From positions 1 to 33,784 of the forward strand of contig JAJTGR010000008.1 of the NCBI GenBank assembly GCA_021299375.1: 33,784 bases of DNA, given 5' to 3'. This stretch comes from Gemmatimonadota bacterium. Lineage in GTDB: Bacteria > Gemmatimonadota > Gemmatimonadetes > Gemmatimonadales > Gemmatimonadaceae. A program made the translations under genes and the position numbers. Shown one piece after another: positions 7,534-15,458 of this stretch. How positions within the stretch are numbered: position 1 is the first letter of the stretch; each line of letters opens with the position of its first letter. The notes under the pieces were generated by a model. It worked only from the letters and a program-made list of their open reading frames with translations. It was not told the origin of the DNA and ran no database searches.

Positions 7534-8508
7534 TCAGCGCCGGCTGCCGTCGCCGGTCGGGGTGAGCCAGTCGGCGATCTGCCGCGGCGTCAGGTTCGCG
7601 CCGCACAGGACCGTCGCCACCAGCCGTCCATGGAAGCGCGCCGGATCCGCGAGGATCGCCGCCACGCCGATCGCGCCCGCAGGCTCGATGACCAGGCCGA
7701 GGTGCTCATGGATGAGCCGCATCGCGGCCAGGATCGTGGTGTCCTGGACGAGCATGGTTTCGTCGACCGTGCCGTCCATGTCGGCGACGGCCTCAGGGAC
7801 CGGCAGACGGGCAGCAACGCCATCGGCGATGGTGTCAACCTGTTCGTAGGTGACGATCCGGCCGGAGCGCCAGGACTCGACCATGGCCGGCGCGCCGGCC
7901 GCGGCCGCACCGACGACCCGCGTCGCGGGCGCGTGCGCTTTCATCCAGCGCCCCATGCCGGTGACGAGCGCGCCGTTGCCGAGCGGGACGACCAAGTCAT
8001 CGAACGACTCGGGCCAGCGCAGGAGCTCGACCGCGATCGTACCCGCGCCCTCGGAGATCGCCGGCTGCAGGCCGTCTTCGACCATCTGCAGGCCATGCGC
8101 GGCCGCGTACCGCTTCGCCTCGAGCTTGGCGGCGTCGAAGTCGGCGCCATGCAGGCGTACGTCGGCGCCAAGCGCGCGCATGCGCTCGACCTTGAGCGGA
8201 TTGGCGTGGACGCTGGCGAAGATGACGGCGCCTGCGCCGCGACGGCGGCAGGTATAGGCCATGGCCTGCCCGAAATTGCCCGCACTGGCGCAGACGACGG
8301 GGGCCCCGGCGGGCAGCCCCTCGGCAAAGAACGACGCGCCCCGGCCCTTGAAGCAGCGGATGGGGTTGAGCGTCTCGACCTTGACGACGAGGCGACAGCC
8401 GAGTGCCGCCTCGAGCGACTCGGCGCGAAGCTGCGGGGTATCCAGGAACACCGGGTCGATCACCGTGCTGGCGCGGGCGATCTGGTCGAGGCTCAGTCGG
8501 TGGCTCAT
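7534..8508 (-). CDS. PLP-dependent threonine/serine dehydratase-like enzyme
   Basis: A 324-residue fold-type II PLP enzyme of the tryptophan-synthase-beta superfamily, closest in motifs to serine/threonine dehydratases. The Schiff-base Lys is in IRCFKGRGA (~residue 55), the substrate loop in ASAGNFGQAMAY, and the phosphate-binding glycine loop in PLGNGALVTG. The C-terminal VLCGANLT corresponds to the strand carrying the pyridine-N residue. There is no ACT regulatory domain, as in catabolic or racemase-type members. ATG at 8508 is preferred; an ATG five codons upstream (8523) is possible. It could deaminate L-Thr/L-Ser or act as a racemase or ammonia-lyase on a related amino acid; sequence alone does not decide. 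It is flanked by two copies of a 23-bp repeat. Confidence 0.85.
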   Translation of the reverse strand: MSHRLSLDQIARASTVIDPVFLDTPQLRAESLEAALGCRLVVKVETLNPIRCFKGRGASFFAEGLPAGAPVVCASAGNFGQAMAYTCRRRGAGAVIFASVHANPLKVERMRALGADVRLHGADFDAAKLEAKRYAAAHGLQMVEDGLQPAISEGAGTIAVELLRWPESFDDLVVPLGNGALVTGMGRWMKAHAPATRVVGAAAAGAPAMVESWRSGRIVTYEQVDTIADGVAARLPVPEAVADMDGTVDETMLVQDTTILAAMRLIHEHLGLVIEPAGAIGVAAILADPARFHGRLVATVLCGANLTPRQIADWLTPTGDGSRR

Positions 8509-8924
8509 CTCGGTGCCCGCCAAGGGGGGCGCCCTCCAACGGGCGGGACAGGTAGGTCGATCGGCGTAGGTCGACGCCGCGTCGAGCTTACCGCGCGGTC
8601 GCCGACCTCGCCAGCGCCGCGAACGCGCGCCGGATCACGGCGCCGCGGTACGCTGCCGTCTGGCGGAAGCGTGGGCGCTCTTCCCGTCACGGGCGACGTC
8701 CGCGCCGCAAACCGACAGCGGTACTGCGTCACGCCAGACGGACGGCGGGCATGGTGGGGCCCCGTCGCCCGGGCGCTGACGGTCTGCCCCCATGACCTGA
8801 CGGCGCAGGCACTGGGCACGGTCGAGCGCGGGCCCACGCGTGACCTGGCCGTTGTGCGGGCGATGCGCGCCGCCGTAGCGCGCAGCGCTCGAGGTGGCGC
8901 TCCGTAGCTGACGGGTGCCATATC
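8509..8924. other. Intergenic stretch without a recognisable gene
   Basis: Contains the second copy of the dispersed repeat (8599-8621). A plus frame ending at 8907 (ALGTVERGPTRDLAVVRAMR) has a helical look but no family match, so I do not call it. Confidence 0.45.
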
Positions 8925-8960
8925 ATGAGCGCCGCGCTCCCCACCCATCCCGACGCCACC

Positions 8961-11447
8961 ATGCTCCGCTGCCTTCGGCTAGACTCCTGTGCGCTCACCC
9001 GTGGCGCCGCCCTCGCCTTCGCCGCCGCCCTCGCCACGGCGCTCACTCCGGCCCTGGGCGCCGCGCAGTGGACCAACCGCTACCCGCGGAACACCGGCTA
9101 CGGCCATCATGTGTACCTCGAGGGGTACGAGCTCCCCAGCTGGACCATCGGGCCCACCGGCGCTGCCGTGGCCGCCGATGGTGCCATGCTGGTGGCTGCC
9201 CGCGGCTGGCTCTGGCAGGTGGACGTTGCAGGTGGGGTGGCCATGCGCCTCACCGCCGCCGGCGACCACGATGCCCGACCGGCGTGGTCGCCGGACCGCC
9301 GTCATGTGGCGTTTGTGCGCGATGACAGCCGCACTCTCGCCCTCATGGTGCGCGCGCTCGCCGACGGCACCGAGCGCGAACTCGATCGCGGCATGGTGCT
9401 CGACCCGGTCTTCACCCCCGATGGGCGCGCCATCGTGTACGCCGCGGCGCGCGCCGGTGATCTCGATCTCTGGCGCATCCCGGTGACCGGCGGTACGCCC
9501 GAACGCCTCACCACCGAGGCTGGTGCGCAGCTGCGCCCGCAGCTCCTCCCCGATGGGCAGCGCGTGGTGTACATGAGCAAGCCGCGCAGCGGCGGCGATC
9601 AGCTGCGGCTGCGTGACCTCCGCGACGGCACCGAGCGTGTGCTCGTGAGCGGCCAGATCCTCTCGCAGACGCGCCCCGCCCTGAGCCCCGACGGCGCGCT
9701 GCTCGTGTACGGCTTGCCCGGCCCCACGGGCTGGGAGCTGTGGCTCCTCGCACTCGATCGTCCCGGCGCGCCGACGCTGCTGGTGCGGCGCGATGGCGGC
9801 CGCCCCATCGACCCGGTGTTCACCGCCGATGGGCGCGCCGTGCGCTACAGCGAGGCCGACGCCCGGCAGGTGATGCGCCTGTACGAGGTGCCGGTGGCCG
9901 GCGGCGCGCCGCGCCCGCTCCCGGTGACGAGCTGGCGCACCGGCGGGCCCATGGGCCTGCTGCGCATCACCTCCGGCTGCACCACCTGCCCCACGCCAGT
10001 GCCGGCGCGCCTCGAAGTGCGCGACAGCAGCGGCCACGCCGCCGGCCCTGAGGCCGGGCTCGTGCGCTTCGACGGGCAGAACGGCCGCACGTACTTCTAC
10101 ACCAGTGGCGTGGTGACCCTCACCGTGCCGGCGGGCACCTACCGCGTGGCCGGCGTACGTGGTTTCGCCACCCCCGAGCAGCAGCGCTGGGTGCGTGTGC
10201 GCGCCGGCGATACCACCCGCGTGGCGCTCACGCTCGACGAACTCTGGTCGCCGAGCGCGAACGGCTGGGCCGCCGCCGACCATCACTTTCACCTCAACTA
10301 CGGCGGGGCCTACCCGCTCACGGTCGCCGACCTCACCACGCCCATGCGCGGCGAGGCGGTGGACGTGGGTACGCCCATGCTCGCCAATCTCGCCAACCGC
10401 TTCGAGGACCAGCCGCTCTTCCGGCCGAGCGTGATGGGGCGCGCGCCAATGCTCCGCTGGTCGCAGGAGGTGCGCTCGCACTTCCTCGGTCACGTGGGAC
10501 TGATCGGCGCCGAGGCGCTCTTCTGGCCATGGGTGTGGGGGCCCGGCTACGACGTCTACGGCCGTGACGACCGGCTCAATGCCGACGCGCTCGGCTTCGC
10601 CCGCACGCAGGGGGGCGCCGGCATCTATGTGCACCCCGTACAGGGCACCGTGCCCCCGTTCAGCGAGCGCGGGCTGGCCAGCATTCCGGTGAGCCTCGTA
10701 GCCGATGCCGCGCATGGCATGGTGGACCTGCTCGAGCTGGTGTGCCTCTGGAGCAACGCCGGCACCACCACCGACGTGTGGTACCGCCTGCTCAACGCCG
10801 GCTTCGTGGTGAACCCCAGCGGCGGCACCGACCACATGGCCGACCTTCACCGCAGTATGGCCGTCGGCAGCACGCGCGTGTACGTGCAGACTGGCAGCGC
10901 GCCGCTCACCTGGCCCCGCTACCTCGCGGCGCTCACCGCCGGCCGGTCATTCGTCTCCACCGGCCCGCTGGTGACACTCACCGTGGGCGGCCGCTCGCCG
11001 GGTGACGTGGTGGCTGCCGGCGACACCGTGCCCTTCACGCTGCGGGTGGCGAGCGCGGTGCCGGTGGACACCATGGCCATCATGATCAACGGCCAGGTGG
11101 CGTGGCGCGCGCCCGGCACCATCGATTCGGCCGGTGTGCGCCGCTACACCGGCCGCCTCGCGCTCCCCCGCGGTGGCTGGGTGGCCGCGCGCGTGGTGGG
11201 TCCGCCCACGCAGCGCTGGCCGGCGATGGCCGAGTATGCGTTCGCGCACACCGCGCCGGTGTGGATCGGCGCACGCGGCAGCACCGACCCCGTGGCGCGC
11301 CGCGCCGCCGTGGCCGACCTCCAGCGCGCGCACGCCAGCGCCACCGAGCGGCTCGAGGTGGGCTACAGCGGCAGCGACATCCCCCGGCTGCGGCGGTACT
11401 TTGCGGAGGCGAAGGCGGTGCTGGATTCGCTGGGGCGGGCGCGGTAG
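8961..11447 (+). CDS. Exported beta-propeller / PHP-type (CehA/McbA-like) metallohydrolase
   Basis: A protein of 828 residues (840 from the alternative ATG at 8925). The signal peptide is MLRCLRLDSCALTRGAALAF... ending near GAAQW; the ATG at 8961 gives a normal n-region. Numbers below count from 8925. Residues ~75-335 form a TolB-like propeller with repeated D-x-x-P-x-x-(S/T)-P-DGR units (WSPDRRHVAF, FTPDGRAIVY, LSPDGALLVY, FTADGRAVRY). Residues ~360-440 form a beta-rich linker with SGCTTC. The C-terminal PHP-like domain has metal-ligand candidates DHHFH (452-456), GIYVHPVQG (His 570) and GGTDH (633-637). The CehA/McbA family includes carbaryl hydrolases and other phosphoesterase/amidase-like enzymes; the substrate here is unknown. 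No lesion is seen. Transcription is apparently independent. Confidence 0.85.
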   Translation: MLRCLRLDSCALTRGAALAFAAALATALTPALGAAQWTNRYPRNTGYGHHVYLEGYELPSWTIGPTGAAVAADGAMLVAARGWLWQVDVAGGVAMRLTAAGDHDARPAWSPDRRHVAFVRDDSRTLALMVRALADGTERELDRGMVLDPVFTPDGRAIVYAAARAGDLDLWRIPVTGGTPERLTTEAGAQLRPQLLPDGQRVVYMSKPRSGGDQLRLRDLRDGTERVLVSGQILSQTRPALSPDGALLVYGLPGPTGWELWLLALDRPGAPTLLVRRDGGRPIDPVFTADGRAVRYSEADARQVMRLYEVPVAGGAPRPLPVTSWRTGGPMGLLRITSGCTTCPTPVPARLEVRDSSGHAAGPEAGLVRFDGQNGRTYFYTSGVVTLTVPAGTYRVAGVRGFATPEQQRWVRVRAGDTTRVALTLDELWSPSANGWAAADHHFHLNYGGAYPLTVADLTTPMRGEAVDVGTPMLANLANRFEDQPLFRPSVMGRAPMLRWSQEVRSHFLGHVGLIGAEALFWPWVWGPGYDVYGRDDRLNADALGFARTQGGAGIYVHPVQGTVPPFSERGLASIPVSLVADAAHGMVDLLELVCLWSNAGTTTDVWYRLLNAGFVVNPSGGTDHMADLHRSMAVGSTRVYVQTGSAPLTWPRYLAALTAGRSFVSTGPLVTLTVGGRSPGDVVAAGDTVPFTLRVASAVPVDTMAIMINGQVAWRAPGTIDSAGVRRYTGRLALPRGGWVAARVVGPPTQRWPAMAEYAFAHTAPVWIGARGSTDPVARRAAVADLQRAHASATERLEVGYSGSDIPRLRRYFAEAKAVLDSLGRAR

Positions 11448-11512
11448 GGCGGGCGGGGGCGGGAGCGAGCGTCTCGCGTGACGCGCCTACCGGGCGACGG
11501 TACGTCGCCGGC

Positions 11513-11830
11513 GTGATCGGTTCCGCCCCGACCCGTTCCGACGTGCCGTCGCGCCTCGCCGCCGCCCAGCCAGACATTTTCGGCCCGGGTGTGCAGCGCC
11601 TCGCGCTCTTCGGTTCTGTCCGACACGATGCCGCGCGCGCCGGGAGCGACATCGACTCTCTCGTCGAGTTCGCACCGGGGCAGAAGTCGCTCGATCACCT
11701 CGTTGAACTCGGCGACCTGCTGGAGCACGTGCTTGGCCAACCGGTCGAACTCGTCACGCCGGAGTCCCTGTCTCCCTTCCTGCGGCCCCATATCCGCGCC
11801 GACGCCGTGGATGTCGTACGCGCCGCGTGA
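11513..11830 (+). CDS. MntA-type minimal nucleotidyltransferase (antitoxin)
   Basis: A 105-residue minimal nucleotidyltransferase. The active-site signature G-S-x10-D-x-D is intact: LFGS (Ser 35) followed by ten residues and DID (46-48), then LVEFAPGQKSLDHLVELGDLLEHVLGQPVELVT. In MntA-HepT systems this protein transfers AMP to a Tyr of the HepT toxin and neutralises it. The GTG start at 11513 is the first in the frame after the preceding gene; ATG starts are absent in this region. The 3' end overlaps the downstream gene by 20 bp, showing translational coupling. The enzyme looks functional, unlike its partner. Confidence 0.82.
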   Translation: MIGSAPTRSDVPSRLAAAQPDIFGPGVQRLALFGSVRHDAARAGSDIDSLVEFAPGQKSLDHLVELGDLLEHVLGQPVELVTPESLSPFLRPHIRADAVDVVRAA

Positions 11831-12161
11831 GTTCCTCCGCCACATCCTGATCGAGACGGAGTTTCTCGTTTCGCTCGCACTTCGGCTGACGCGCCTGGCG
11901 CCTGAGCAGGACCCCACGCTGCCACGCGACGTGGTGCGAAGCCTCAAGCGCATCGGGGAGGCGGCCAAGCGGGTGCCGGTCGATATCCGCGAGGCGAATC
12001 GGCAGATCGCCTGGCGAAGCATGGCCGGGATGCGCGACTGCTTCATCCTCGATCGATTCGGTGTGGACCTCGATATCGTGTGGGACGTCCTGCAGGACAG
12101 AATCCCCACACTGCGCGACGATCTGCACCGCCTGCTGAGCCCGGAGCACGAGGACCGGTAG
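11811..12161 (+). CDS. HepT-like protein with a lost R-x4-H-x-Y motif
   Basis: A 116-residue all-helical HEPN/DUF86 protein paired with the MntA-like gene. Family features include the N-terminal FLRHILIETEFL, the central ESVKRIGEAA-like segment (RSLKRIGEAAKRVP) and IAWRSMAGMRD. HepT RNases need R-x4-H-x-Y. Here the segment reads RDCFILDRFGVD, so the His position is Leu (codon 12048-12050) and the Tyr position is Arg (12054-12056). The same Tyr is also the target of MntA. The Arg is kept. Length and reading frame are normal, so this is not general decay; loss of toxicity by two substitutions is my inference. A diverged HEPN protein with another role is the alternative. Confidence 0.78.
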   Translation: MSYAPREFLRHILIETEFLVSLALRLTRLAPEQDPTLPRDVVRSLKRIGEAAKRVPVDIREANRQIAWRSMAGMRDCFILDRFGVDLDIVWDVLQDRIPTLRDDLHRLLSPEHEDR

Positions 12162-12194
12162 CCCCACTCAGGGCGCTGACGCACCAACTGCCCC

Positions 12195-12710
12195 TCAGCC
12201 CTCGCGCGGAGGCGAAACTCGGCCCACTGCGCGCGGCGCATACACCGGGCGCGTCCCATCGTGTGTGCGGGTGTACGTGACCTCCACCCGCTGCAGGGCA
12301 CTGGCCACGGCGCGCTCGAACGCCGCGAGGGTCTGGTTCCGGCGCGCGGCGTCGGGCGGAGTCGGTGGGTCCGCCACGGCCACCTCGGGGCAGCAGTCGA
12401 GCGCGCCGTCGGTGCCGGTCGCCCAGCACCGGTGGCGAAGTGTGACGCGGTACCGGCCCTCTGACGGGTGCCCGTTCCGGTGCCCGGTCTCGGTCAGCGT
12501 GGCGACCAACTCGGCGGGTTCGCTCAGCGCCCGGCCGGGTGTGCGGGCGCCGAGTGTGAAGCCCGCGCCGGTGAGGGCGGCCCCCAGATCGTCGAACCAG
12601 ATGGCGGCCGATACCCCGCGCACGAGGTAGCCGCACGGGGGGCGTTGCGACGCGGGCACGGAAGCGGGCGCGGCGAGCAAGGCCGCCAGCATGAGGGGGA
12701 GCGAGCGCAT
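12195..12710 (-). CDS. Exported protein of unknown function
   Basis: 171 residues from the ATG at 12710. The N-terminus MRSLPLMLAALLAAPASVPAS is a typical signal peptide. The mature part has four or more Cys residues (PPCGYL, RHRCW, LDCCPEV), suggesting disulphides outside the cytoplasm. A segment ATLTETGHRNGHPSEGRYRV and the ending EVTYTRTHDGTRPVY look like paired beta-strands. I do not recognise the family. It is divergent from the lipoprotein gene at 12858 with a 147-bp shared intergenic region. The upstream extension to 12797 is Pro/Cys-rich and probably untranslated. Confidence 0.55.
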   Translation of the reverse strand: MRSLPLMLAALLAAPASVPASQRPPCGYLVRGVSAAIWFDDLGAALTGAGFTLGARTPGRALSEPAELVATLTETGHRNGHPSEGRYRVTLRHRCWATGTDGALDCCPEVAVADPPTPPDAARRNQTLAAFERAVASALQRVEVTYTRTHDGTRPVYAPRAVGRVSPPREG

Positions 12711-12857
12711 GAGCGGACACGGACAGAGGAGCGGGCCCGGACCCCAGCGGGGGCACGCCCGGCATTCCCTTGACGACGGCGCCGGCGCATTCTGCACATC
12801 CGCGTGCCCGCCTGGCCGCCCCGCTCACCACCACGCGCATCGCAGGAACCACCGACC

Positions 12858-13793
12858 ATGCCCGAGGCCGTTCCGACAGCGCTAGCGGCCGCCCTACTCC
12901 TGTCGGCCTGCACCTCCGACCCACGCCCCGCAGCAGCCGGGCGCGGCGCGTCGGCGGCGGCTTTGCCGAACACGGCGGCGGGGACCGAGTCGGGGGCGGG
13001 GGCGCCGGCGCCCCTGACGCTCGCGCCGGGCACGTTCGCCTTCGCCGACGCCAGCGGCACGCGGCTGCTGGCGCTGGAAGACGTCGCCACCCCCGCTGCC
13101 ATGCGCGCCGCGATCTGTGCGGGCGCGCCGGCACGCCCGGTGGTGGCCGACGGCCGCCAGCCGACCGGCACGCACGACAGTGGGCGACAGACCGCCGCCA
13201 ACTTCAGCGAGCAGGCCGGCGCGCGCTTCCGCGTGTCGGGCGCGCCGGTACCCGCCGGCGAGAGCTGCTACCTCACCGCCGATGCCGCCCTCGTGGCCGG
13301 GCTGCTCCCCTTTACGCCGCCGCCCACGCCCTCCACCGGCACTCGGCGCCCGGCGCGCCCGGCCGGTGGCTGCGACACCACGCTCACCGCGCCGGTCGCC
13401 GCGGCGCGGGCCCGCCCGGTCGCGCAATGCTGGCCGCTGGGTGCGGTGCCCGGCGGCCCCACGATGTTCGTGGTGCGGTTCGTGACGCGTGACACGAACG
13501 CACTCGCCAGCCTGGTGGCCCTCGATGGCGCGGCGCGCTGGTACCACGATTTCCCCGCCGTGGACCACGGCAACGGGGAGTCCGTGTGGCGGTTGGATGA
13601 CGGCGGCGTCTTCCCGGCCGACGCCATGCGCATCCGCTTCGTGAGCCGCGTGCGCAGTCCCGTGCGCGGTGTGCTGCTCGTGGGGATGACGTGGGACGGC
13701 ACCGAGGGAGAAACCGCGTACCTGCTCGCGGCCGACTTCAGCGGCACGTTCCGCACGCTCACGCAGACGTATCGCTACACGGCGCCGATGTAG
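12858..13793 (+). CDS. Putative lipoprotein of unknown function
   Basis: 311 residues from the ATG at 12858, beginning MPEAVPTALAAALLLSAC, a signal peptide with a convincing lipobox (LSAC), so an envelope-anchored protein is expected. An Ala/Gly/Pro-rich linker (~20-50) precedes a beta-rich body: FAFADASGTRLLALEDV, then RFRVSGAPVPAGESCYL, a Pro/Thr linker near 155-170 and a C-terminal region with FVVRFVTRDTNALASLVALD and VLLVGMTWDGTEGETAYLLAADF. No family is recognised. Cys residues beyond the lipobox could form disulphides. The gene ends 82 bp from the convergent deacylase gene. Confidence 0.6.
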   Translation: MPEAVPTALAAALLLSACTSDPRPAAAGRGASAAALPNTAAGTESGAGAPAPLTLAPGTFAFADASGTRLLALEDVATPAAMRAAICAGAPARPVVADGRQPTGTHDSGRQTAANFSEQAGARFRVSGAPVPAGESCYLTADAALVAGLLPFTPPPTPSTGTRRPARPAGGCDTTLTAPVAAARARPVAQCWPLGAVPGGPTMFVVRFVTRDTNALASLVALDGAARWYHDFPAVDHGNGESVWRLDDGGVFPADAMRIRFVSRVRSPVRGVLLVGMTWDGTEGETAYLLAADFSGTFRTLTQTYRYTAPM

Positions 13794-13874
13794 GGTTTGG
13801 TTGCATGCCGGCCGGCGCCCGCCATGAGGACGCTCCGATTGATCCACACCGAGGGGCATCGCGTGACCACGCCG

Positions 13875-15458
13875 TCACGGCAGGCGCGGCGGTCGCCCTC
13901 GCGTGAGAAACCGCCCCGGCTTGGCGCCCGTCATGGCGCCGTCGCGCAGTACGAACTGGCCGTTTACCAGTACGTGCACGACGCCCTCGGCGTAGTGATG
14001 CGGGTCGGTGTACTGCGCCCGGTCGGCAATCGAGTCCGGATCGAACACCACCACATCGGCCGCCTTGCCCGGTACCAGCACGCCACGCTCGGACTGTGCC
14101 AGCCACTCGGCCGGCAGCTGCGTCATGCGGCGCACGGCGTCCACCAACGTGAGGGTCCGGCGTTCGCGCACGTAGCGCGCGAGCACGCGCGGAAACGACC
14201 CGTAGCTGCGCGGGTGCGGATACCCCGTGCCCGGCTCCACAAGGTCGCCGTCGGTTTCGAACATCGCGCGCGGATGACGGAGGAAGCGCTCGATGTCGCG
14301 TTCGTCCATGCCGGTGAACACTCCGACAAAGCCCCCCTCGAGCTGCAGTGCGATGAGCGCCTCCACTGCGGCCTCGATGGTGCGCGGCTGTCCACGCGCC
14401 GCGAGGTAGTCGGCAAGCGTCTGCCCGGCGAGTTCCGGGTGGGCCTCCATTTCGCGGAAGCGAATGGTCTCGGGACCCGGCCCCGTCTGGCGCGGGAACA
14501 GCGCGCGCATCTCGCGCACGAGCCGCGCCCGCGTGGCCGGCGTCTGCACGCGCTGCGCGAAGGCCTCGGGGCCGTCGGCCAGCACCCACGCGGGAAAAAG
14601 AAGATCCGAGTACGTGCTGTAGGCATCGTACGGGTACACGTCGAACGCCACCGCCGCACCAGCCGCCACGGCGGAATCGATGAGCGCGAGGAGGCGTTCA
14701 CTCCACCCCCACTGCGCCGCGCCGGTGACCTTGAGATGGTTGATCTGCACGGGAATGCCGGCGCGCCGGCCCACGTCGAGCGTCTGCTGCACCGACTCCA
14801 GCACCCCGGCGCCCTCGTCGCGCATGTGGGTCACGTACACGCCGCCGTGGCGGGCCGCCGTGCGCGCCAACGCCACGATCTCGTCGGGTTCGGCGTAGGT
14901 GGCCGGCGTGTACTCGAGGCCGGTGGCCAACCCCAGCGCCCCCTGCGTCATGGACGAGTCCACCAGCGCCTCCATCCACGCGAGCTCGGGTGCGGTGGGA
15001 CGCCGGTTGGCCAGCCCCATCACCCGCTTGCGAATCCACGTATGCCCCGTGAACAGCCCCACGTTGGGTGCCGTGCGCACTCGCGCCATGTACGCGTCGA
15101 GCGGGAACGGCTGATCCTGACTGTGCTGCGGCGCGAGAATGGTGGTGATGCCCTGCCGGATGAAGTTCTCCGCCAGTGGATGCTGCTCGAGCGTCACCAG
15201 ATGCGCATGGTTGTCCCAGAACCCCGGGGCCACCACACGGCCGCGCACATCCACCACGAGGGTGGCACCGCGCGTATCGAGACCGGGCCCGATGGCCGCG
15301 ATGGTGTCGCCCGCCAGCGCCACATCGGCCACCACCGGTGCCGTCCCGGTGCCATTGATCACAGTGCCGCCCACCAGCACCACATCGTATGCGGGGGCCT
15401 TCGCGCAGGCGGTGGCCCACAGCAGCAGGGCGCCGAACAGTCCGCGCCACGCCATCAT
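13875..15458 (-). CDS. N-acyl-D-amino-acid deacylase-like amidohydrolase, probable lipoprotein
   Basis: A 527-residue amidohydrolase of the D-aminoacylase group. The N-terminus MMAWRGLFGALLLWATAC is a signal peptide with a plausible lipobox. The metal site shows HAH (84-86), His 211 (VTHMRDEG) and His 241 in INHLKVTG; the late catalytic Asp is in MFETDGDLVEPG. Strand GHTWIRKRVMG (139-149) and the ending GVLVPGKAADVVVFDPDSI, then VVHVLVNGQFVLRDGAMTGAKPG, are family hallmarks. The Cys that bridges metals in classical D-aminoacylases (GNCG block) is replaced by LAPQHSQDQP, so the metal site is a variant. The start overlaps the stop of the upstream fusion gene in ATGA, so the two proteins are co-translated. 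Likely substrate: N-acyl-D-amino acids or D-dipeptides in the periplasm (inference). Confidence 0.87.
   Translation of the reverse strand: MMAWRGLFGALLLWATACAKAPAYDVVLVGGTVINGTGTAPVVADVALAGDTIAAIGPGLDTRGATLVVDVRGRVVAPGFWDNHAHLVTLEQHPLAENFIRQGITTILAPQHSQDQPFPLDAYMARVRTAPNVGLFTGHTWIRKRVMGLANRRPTAPELAWMEALVDSSMTQGALGLATGLEYTPATYAEPDEIVALARTAARHGGVYVTHMRDEGAGVLESVQQTLDVGRRAGIPVQINHLKVTGAAQWGWSERLLALIDSAVAAGAAVAFDVYPYDAYSTYSDLLFPAWVLADGPEAFAQRVQTPATRARLVREMRALFPRQTGPGPETIRFREMEAHPELAGQTLADYLAARGQPRTIEAAVEALIALQLEGGFVGVFTGMDERDIERFLRHPRAMFETDGDLVEPGTGYPHPRSYGSFPRVLARYVRERRTLTLVDAVRRMTQLPAEWLAQSERGVLVPGKAADVVVFDPDSIADRAQYTDPHHYAEGVVHVLVNGQFVLRDGAMTGAKPGRFLTRGRPPRLP

Noticed and set aside
7630-8907. 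425-residue plus-strand open frame opposite the dehydratase gene
   Set aside because: Antisense shadow of a clear PLP enzyme; the extension to 8907 has no recognisable domain.
8979-10850. 623-residue minus-strand open frame opposite the propeller-PHP gene
   Set aside because: His/Ala/Gly/Glu-rich shadow of the plus-strand gene; no motifs, no signal, no independent context.
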